Source: Acidobacteriota bacterium (lineage in GTDB: Bacteria > Acidobacteriota > Vicinamibacteria > Vicinamibacterales > UBA823). Taken from it: a DNA stretch of 64,000 nt. The position numbers were made by a program, and so were the translations under genes. Shown piece after piece: positions 58,858 to 64,000 of the stretch (within the stretch, counting starts at the first letter, position 1; every line of letters begins with the position of its first letter). The stretch spans positions 80,356 through 144,355 of the forward strand of contig PCAU01000008.1 of the NCBI GenBank assembly GCA_002730735.1, in the 5' to 3' direction. Under the pieces are notes generated by a model that ran no database searches, was not told the origin of the DNA, and saw only the letters and a program-made list of their open reading frames with translations.

Positions 58858-58993
58858 TGAACAAAGTTCACAAGAAGTCCGTGTTTCTGCATTTTTTGAG
58901 ACCCAGCGAATAGAGAGACCGCTGCCCTTCCGACCCCGCAGCAGTCCCGGCACCGTTTGACAGTCCTTCTTTTGAGCCAGTAATCTGACCCAG

Positions 58994-61633
58994 ATGTCGT
59001 TCGTTGAGTTAACTGCACTATGGGCGGTCGCTATTAGCCTCGGTCAACCCTCCCAAACAACTGATCGGACCCTCTCGGGCAAGGTCGAAGACGCACTGGG
59101 TGGTGGAATCCCAGGCGCGACAATCACCGTGGTGTGTGACGACCAGGTGCGAGAAGGCATGACGGATGGGGAGGGCCAGTTCACCATGCCGGATCTCCCT
59201 CCCCTGCAGTGCCTTGTAGCGGTCGACATGGAACACTTCGCCAGATTAAGCGTGGACGTCGACCTAACGGAGAACTCCGTGGTCGACGCCAAGCTTACCT
59301 TGTCGTTGGGGCCCCTCGAGACCGAGGTTGTAGTAACACCGGCACTCGGCACAGCCGAACAAAGCTTCGATGTTCCCGAGGCCATAGCGGTAACCACTCG
59401 TGGGGAGATTAGTTCTCGCCCGCACCAGATCTTGCCCCAGGTGTTACGCGAAGAAGCCGGCGTCCTGGTCCAACAGACCACCACAGCACAGGGTTCCCCT
59501 TTTATTCGAGGGTTTAGTGCGCAGCGTATTGTTTATTTACTCGACGGTGTTCGCTTCAACACATCAACCTTTCGGACCGGCGCCACCCAATACCTAGGGT
59601 GGATCAACCCGACACTCGTTGAACGATTGGAGGTCGTGCGAGGACCGTCATCAGTACAGTACGGAAGCGATTCTATCGGGGGCACAATCAACGTCTTAAG
59701 CATGGTACCAACGCTCTCTTTGGCAGGCCGTCAAGTGACCGGTGTCGTAGAGGGCGTTTTTGGCTCAGCAGACCTGAGTGGCAGTAGCAATGCCACGGTT
59801 GTGGTTCAAGAGGACACGTGGGCGGTCCGATTAGGCGGTGGCGGCCGGCGTGTGGGCAAGTTGCGGACAGGCCGAGGACGCGATTCGCATTCCGCCGTTA
59901 CTCGGTTTCTCGGTCTACCTTCGAAGACGCTCTATAACAAATTACCGGACACTAACTTCTCACAGACCGGCGCCCATCTCGCAGCGACCTTTGACGCGGG
60001 CGATAATGCTTCACTCAACGCATTCTTTCTCCATGAAGAACAATTCGGGGTCAGCCGACATGACCGAGGCCTAGGTGGCGACGGTCGATACCGGAGCGAA
60101 TTTAAACCTCAGCGGCTCGATTTTGGCTACATCCGCTATCAGCGGGAACAAATGGGCTGGCTTGACAGATGGTCGGCGAGCCTCTCACTGAACCGGCAAC
60201 AGGATGGGAGGCTTGAGCAGAGTCATCCCAATTCAAGAATTGAGCGACAGGAGGGTCGGGTCCTAGCCATCGGATATCAAGTGCGCGGAGCTCGGGTCAT
60301 CGCGGACCGGCACGCTTTAGCTTTCGGTGGCGAGTTGTATGATGAGTACATCGCGGCAGCCCGGACACTCCAAGATCCCTCGACTGAGTTGCTCACAACA
60401 GTTCGCCCGCGGATTCCCGATGGGACGCGTTACACGAGTAGCGGGCTCTTCCTGCAGACAGCATCCGAAATCGTACCAGGGCGCCTGACGCTCCGTGCCG
60501 GTATTCGCCACGGCTATTTTCTTTTTCGCACACGCTCAGCTCCAAAGTTTAACGTTCGCTCACAGCGCATTCCGGTCAACGCCCTGACGTTTCATTCCGG
60601 CACAGTGCTTGGCTTGACGGATACCATGAACGTAACATTTGCCGTCAGTCGCGGTTTCCGGGCTGCGAACGCGTTCGACTTGGGTTCGATTGGCATCAGC
60701 GGTAACGGTTTTGAAATAACCTCTGAGATGGCCAGTGAACTCGGAGGCCTTCTTGGAGACAGTGATGGCGCTGATGCAGTGAGCACAGGCCTCCCTATCA
60801 CCGGTCTCAAACCGGAATCTGCAATTAACGTCGAAGCAGGAATTAAGCTGAGGACAACGCGGTTCTCGGGCTCGCTGCACGTTTTCAATCTTGAGTTGCG
60901 CGATGTCCTTCAACGACGGACGGCCATCTTTCCTCTTCCTATCGTTGGCACAACCGTTGCTGGGTTCACGGTTATACGGCAAAATGCAGCCGGACATGCA
61001 TTCATTAAAGATGACCCACGCCCAATTGTTACGCGCGCGAACGGTGACCGTGCCCGGGTGGTCGGCATAGAAGCCGACGCCCAAATGCAGATGGCACCGG
61101 GTTGGCTAGCTGCAGGATATTTCTCGCTTGTCAACGGGCAAGAACTAAACAATAGCCACTACCTCCGACGTATGCCGCCCCCATTCGGCGGTCTTCGCAT
61201 ACGGTGGAAACCGGTTGAACAGAACTATTGGATCGAAATTACATCGAATCTTGCATTCGCGCAGACCAGGCTAAGCCCAGGGGATGTCACCGACGCTCGG
61301 ATTGGGGGTTGGCGCACGCGCGCATCTATCGCAGAATTCTTTACCGGTGGTGCTACTAATTTGGGTCTGGTGCAAAACGGAAGATTGACAGCGACCGGTG
61401 AGACCCTAGAAGAGGTCCAAGCCCGGGTGCTTGGCGGTAATGAGGGCATTCCACTGTTCGTCAAGACACCGGGATTCCTGACTTTTGGGGCACGTGCAGC
61501 CTGGCAGGTCCACCCTCAGGTCGCTCTAACGGTAATCGCAGAAAATCTTACCGACCGCAACTATCGTTGGCACGGCTCTGGCGTGGACGCCCCAGGCTTT
61601 AACCTCCAGCTAAATACCCAATTCACGTTCTGA
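58994..61633 (+). CDS. TonB-dependent receptor, haem/metallophore-type
   Basis: 879 residues. A short signal (FVELTALWAVAISLG) is followed by a carboxypeptidase-regulatory domain (about 22-108), a plug with VLREEAGVLVQQTTTAQGSP, FIRGFSAQRIVYLLDGVRF, LERLEVVRGPSSVQYGSDSIG, and a barrel that ends in GVDAPGFNLQLNTQFTF with a terminal aromatic, as in outer-membrane barrels. The long plug and barrel resemble haem- and transferrin-type receptors, but the substrate is not fixed. It is divergent from cysM; TAATCT lies seven bases before the ATG with no Shine-Dalgarno. It may import a metal or sulfur source. Confidence 0.9.
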   Translation: MSFVELTALWAVAISLGQPSQTTDRTLSGKVEDALGGGIPGATITVVCDDQVREGMTDGEGQFTMPDLPPLQCLVAVDMEHFARLSVDVDLTENSVVDAKLTLSLGPLETEVVVTPALGTAEQSFDVPEAIAVTTRGEISSRPHQILPQVLREEAGVLVQQTTTAQGSPFIRGFSAQRIVYLLDGVRFNTSTFRTGATQYLGWINPTLVERLEVVRGPSSVQYGSDSIGGTINVLSMVPTLSLAGRQVTGVVEGVFGSADLSGSSNATVVVQEDTWAVRLGGGGRRVGKLRTGRGRDSHSAVTRFLGLPSKTLYNKLPDTNFSQTGAHLAATFDAGDNASLNAFFLHEEQFGVSRHDRGLGGDGRYRSEFKPQRLDFGYIRYQREQMGWLDRWSASLSLNRQQDGRLEQSHPNSRIERQEGRVLAIGYQVRGARVIADRHALAFGGELYDEYIAAARTLQDPSTELLTTVRPRIPDGTRYTSSGLFLQTASEIVPGRLTLRAGIRHGYFLFRTRSAPKFNVRSQRIPVNALTFHSGTVLGLTDTMNVTFAVSRGFRAANAFDLGSIGISGNGFEITSEMASELGGLLGDSDGADAVSTGLPITGLKPESAINVEAGIKLRTTRFSGSLHVFNLELRDVLQRRTAIFPLPIVGTTVAGFTVIRQNAAGHAFIKDDPRPIVTRANGDRARVVGIEADAQMQMAPGWLAAGYFSLVNGQELNNSHYLRRMPPPFGGLRIRWKPVEQNYWIEITSNLAFAQTRLSPGDVTDARIGGWRTRASIAEFFTGGATNLGLVQNGRLTATGETLEEVQARVLGGNEGIPLFVKTPGFLTFGARAAWQVHPQVALTVIAENLTDRNYRWHGSGVDAPGFNLQLNTQFTF

Positions 61634-61647
61634 TTTCGAGAACCCTT

Positions 61648-61673
61648 ACAATTGAGACAACGAAAACAATTGT
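61648..61673. repeat. Seven-bp inverted repeat after the TonB receptor gene
   Basis: ACAATTG, 12 bases, CAATTGT. AT-rich and weak; no T-run follows. It lies in the 127-bp gap before the homoserine dehydrogenase gene, where I see no other element. Confidence 0.25.
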
Positions 61674-61760
61674 GGCCCCCATGTATGAGCCCGTACCAGC
61701 CGCTCGGAGACCAGCACGTTCAACCGTCTGCCTCCAACCGATACCCCCGACTCCTGCAAG

Positions 61761-62918
61761 ATGCTGCCACGAACCGCACCGTCACTAATGCCTGAGCGTG
61801 ATCCAAAACTCGTCTCGCTAGACCTCGCTCTAATAGGCTTCGGTAATGTTGGTCGGCGATTCGTCAAACTACTCGAGGAACAACGCAAAGCTCTTCTGCG
61901 TGATCATCACCTTGACTATCGTGTCATTGGAATCACTACTAGTCGACACGGCACGGCGATGCGGCGCCAAGGACTCGACCTTCGTAGCGCGATTAGGCTT
62001 GTTGAGTCTGGCGGCAAGCTTGGCATGTTACACGACGCCAAAGCTGAACCTGTTCCAACCGACACGCAATTGTTTATCGAAAGGTTTGCAGACCTTTCAG
62101 ACGACAACCCTCGAGTGGTGATTGAAACCACCACACTCGACGTCTCCACGGGTGAGCCAGCAATCGGGCATGTCCGCACGGCGATCAACTCTGGAGCCCA
62201 TGTCATTACCACCAACAAGGGCCCCGCCGCCTTCGCGTATCATGCTCTTCGCGATGAAGCAAAAGCAGCAGGCGTCTCGTTTTTGCTGGAAGGAACAGTG
62301 CTTGACGGCATTCCAACTCTTAATTTGGTTCGTGAAACCCTACCAACAGTCAGGATTACTGGCTTCCGAGGTGTGCTTAATTCGACCACGAACCACATCC
62401 TAACGGTAATGGAACAAGGAGGAAGCGCGGCCGAGGCATTGGCTGAAATGCAAGCTCAAGGCATCGCTGAGGCTGATGCCTCACTCGACGTCGAAGGATG
62501 GGACACAGCGGCGAAAACCGCTGCACTGGCTAATGTGCTGATGGACGCCCGTCTGACACCGCGATTAATTGCACGAACCGGGCTCTTGGAACTAACTGAG
62601 AGCACCGTTCGAGAAGCTTTTCTCCACGGTAGGCGGTTTAAGTTGGTAGCGTCGGTCGCTAGGCGCGAGGGTCTTGTCAGTGGAACCGTGGCACCGGCAG
62701 AGCTAGACGCTAATGATCCGCTAGCCCATCTTGACGGCCAAGCAAACGCGGTCGTGCTGATGACGGATCTTCTAGGTGAGATTGTGATAACCCAGCGCGA
62801 AGGTGGGTTGACACAGACAGCCTTCGGTTTATTGACTGACCTAGTGACGATTCGAAGAAGAATGTCCAAACTCAACCAACTCAATTCAATTGATATCCCA
62901 ACTCGCAGAGCAAAATAA
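61761..62918 (+). CDS. Homoserine dehydrogenase family protein
   Basis: A 385-residue protein. The NAD(P) fold begins LDLALIGFGNVGRRFVKLLEE; later landmarks are VITTNKGPAAFAYHALRDEA, LLEGTVLDGIPTLNLVRETL, RGVLNSTTNHILTVMEQGG (active-site loop of homoserine dehydrogenase) and AEADASLDVEGWDTAAKTAAL with a conserved lysine. It reduces aspartate semialdehyde to homoserine in threonine/methionine synthesis in typical members. There is no C-terminal ACT domain, so classical feedback is missing. An alternative start at ATG 61788 is closer to the usual N-terminus. The stop overlaps the CoA-transferase start by one base. Confidence 0.88.
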   Translation: MLPRTAPSLMPERDPKLVSLDLALIGFGNVGRRFVKLLEEQRKALLRDHHLDYRVIGITTSRHGTAMRRQGLDLRSAIRLVESGGKLGMLHDAKAEPVPTDTQLFIERFADLSDDNPRVVIETTTLDVSTGEPAIGHVRTAINSGAHVITTNKGPAAFAYHALRDEAKAAGVSFLLEGTVLDGIPTLNLVRETLPTVRITGFRGVLNSTTNHILTVMEQGGSAAEALAEMQAQGIAEADASLDVEGWDTAAKTAALANVLMDARLTPRLIARTGLLELTESTVREAFLHGRRFKLVASVARREGLVSGTVAPAELDANDPLAHLDGQANAVVLMTDLLGEIVITQREGGLTQTAFGLLTDLVTIRRRMSKLNQLNSIDIPTRRAK

Positions 62919-64000
62919 TGGGTTCATCGCCGAAATCCCACGCAACAACTCCAGGCCCCCTCGACGGATTGACCGTCCTCGACCTCACGCGTGTCCTTTC
63001 AGGTCCGTACTGCACGATGTTGTTAGCTGATATGGGGGCCCGGGTGATCAAGATTGAGCATCCTGAACGCGGGGACGACACGCGTGGGTGGGGACCACCC
63101 TTCGTTAGCGGTGAAAGTACTTACTTCCTAAGTGTGAACCGAAACAAGGAAAGCGTCACGCTCGATTTCAAGACCCCCGAAGGGCGAGAAGTGCTTGACG
63201 CTCTGATCGAGCGCGCCGACGTGCTCGTCGAGAACTTTCGTCCTGGTACACTCGATCGACTAGGGTTGGGCTACACCGATGTGAGGTCCCGGAATCCACG
63301 GCTGGTGTATGTATCAATCTCTGGCTTCGGCCAAACGGGACCTCGGCACCAGGAGCCTGGTTACGATGCAGCTATCCAGGCTGAGGGTGGCCTGATGAGC
63401 ATCACTGGTGACGCCAACGGACCAGGCTACCGGTTGGGTGTAGCCATCGCTGACATTACGGCCGGTATGTTTGCGGCTTACGGAACATCACTAGCCCTCT
63501 TTGCGCGCCAGCGTAGCAATCAGGGACAACTCGTCGACGTTGGTATGCTCGACTCAGTGGCAGCGCTCTTGACCTATCAGGCAGGTATTCATTTTGCCAC
63601 TGACGGCATTCCAGAACGGCTAGGTAATCGTCATCCAACCGTTGTGCCCTACGAGACCTTCGAAGCTACCGACGGCGAGTTCGTCCTCGCCGTCGGTAAC
63701 GATGCACTGTGGCGTAAGTTCTGCAGTGTGGCCGGACTCGAAGAAATCGTGACGGATCCACGATTCGCAACCAATCGCGCCCGAGTGCAAGCCTACGACG
63801 AACTTCGACCGTTGCTAGAACGTGCACTACGAACGCGATCTCGGAAGATCTGGATCGAGGACTTGACAGCTGCTGGTATCCCGTGCGGTGACGTTCGTAA
63901 CCTCGCTCAAGTCCTAGCTGACCCTCAACTCGCTGCACGCGAGATGGTGGTTGAGCTTGAGCACATGGTCGCTGGCAAGGTTCGCGTTCTGGGGATTCCC
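62918..64000 (+). CDS. Class III CoA-transferase (CaiB/BaiF family), truncated by window edge
   Basis: 361 codons from ATG 62918 to the window edge, open throughout. It starts LDGLTVLDLTRVLSGPYCT, with GARVIKIEHPERGDDTRGWG, VNRNKESVTLDFKTPEGR, ENFRPGTLDRLGLGY and FGQTGPRHQEPGYDA. The catalytic Asp lies in GQLVDVGMLDS, which is the usual position of the acyl-aspartate residue. Such enzymes move CoA between organic acids (formate/oxalate, carnitine, succinate). The start overlaps the homoserine dehydrogenase stop in TAATG, so both are translated together, an unexpected pairing. The full length should be about 390-410 residues. Confidence 0.93.
   Translation, partial: MGSSPKSHATTPGPLDGLTVLDLTRVLSGPYCTMLLADMGARVIKIEHPERGDDTRGWGPPFVSGESTYFLSVNRNKESVTLDFKTPEGREVLDALIERADVLVENFRPGTLDRLGLGYTDVRSRNPRLVYVSISGFGQTGPRHQEPGYDAAIQAEGGLMSITGDANGPGYRLGVAIADITAGMFAAYGTSLALFARQRSNQGQLVDVGMLDSVAALLTYQAGIHFATDGIPERLGNRHPTVVPYETFEATDGEFVLAVGNDALWRKFCSVAGLEEIVTDPRFATNRARVQAYDELRPLLERALRTRSRKIWIEDLTAAGIPCGDVRNLAQVLADPQLAAREMVVELEHMVAGKVRVLGIP

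Noticed and set aside
1..64000. CRISPR arrays, insertion sequences, prophage or integrase genes
   Set aside because: No direct-repeat arrays, transposase or integrase motifs were found on either strand; the tRNA genes have no attachment-site duplications that I can see.

Overview
The window looks like a chromosomal segment of a Gram-negative, respiring, free-living bacterium of roughly 55% GC. It has TonB-dependent receptors, outer-membrane and periplasmic proteins with signal peptides, a multihaem cytochrome/molybdopterin-type quinone oxidoreductase, futalosine-pathway menaquinone genes and several DUF5107/TPR and BRCT/TPR proteins. That mix suggests Acidobacteriota (Vicinamibacteria-like). 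This is inference from gene content, not from a marker gene. I saw no insertion sequence, prophage, CRISPR array or integrase; the four tRNA genes sit in ordinary housekeeping DNA.

Layout. 0-2.3 kb: start of an HNH endonuclease, a DapA-family aldolase and a diaminopentanoate-dehydrogenase-like enzyme. 2.4-10.9 kb: membrane protein, NadE, transketolase, DUF4149 protein, a short PlsB-like acyltransferase, a SUMF1-fold protein, a CCA-adding-type nucleotidyltransferase and a threonine dehydratase. 10.9-15.6 kb: a small barrel protein, TPR protein, infA, a Cys-rich small protein, a BRCT-MerR-TPR regulator-like protein and a phosphatidylcholine synthase. 15.6-24.8 kb: two DUF5107 proteins (one with a long TPR tail), FdhD, YjbQ, a secreted triple RidA and a Tat-exported amidase. 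25-30.3 kb: five-gene operon for an alternative complex III/Qrc-like respiratory complex. 30.4-39.4 kb: tRNA-Asn, dnaX-ybaB-recR, two tRNA-Ser, EVE protein, TadA, a coiled-coil methyltransferase, a glycosyltransferase and tRNA-Arg. 39.5-47.7 kb: GH3 enzyme, MoaB, MoeA, two unknown membrane proteins, SOD, NadA and MqnE. 47.7-53.1 kb: cobalamin riboswitch and btuB-D-C-F operon. 53.1-58.9 kb: MqnD, an unknown membrane protein, iscA-iscU-iscR without iscS, and cysM-mec-(CysO::MoeB::rhodanese). 59-64 kb: a second TonB receptor, homoserine dehydrogenase and the start of a CoA-transferase.

How the parts connect. MqnE and MqnD belong to the futalosine route to menaquinone, the likely quinone for the complex at 25-30 kb. 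FdhD, MoaB and MoeA support molybdenum-cofactor enzymes; the molybdopterin-fold subunit of the local complex shows no obvious metal ligand and may not need the cofactor. The 54.5-58.8 kb block is the most unusual part. It encodes cysteine synthesis from a protein-bound thiocarboxylate, with a CysO-like carrier fused to its own activating enzyme and rhodanese, next to a scaffold/carrier Fe-S assembly set that lacks a cysteine desulfurase and has a substituted IscU cysteine.

Regulation visible in the sequence includes a cobalamin riboswitch with an extended -10, a consensus promoter before cysM, and a recurring arrangement in which a -10-like hexamer lies only 4-9 nt before a start codon with no Shine-Dalgarno, suggesting frequent leaderless transcription. 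Start codons were chosen by reading Shine-Dalgarno sites, signal peptides and overlaps by eye; several are uncertain and are marked as such.
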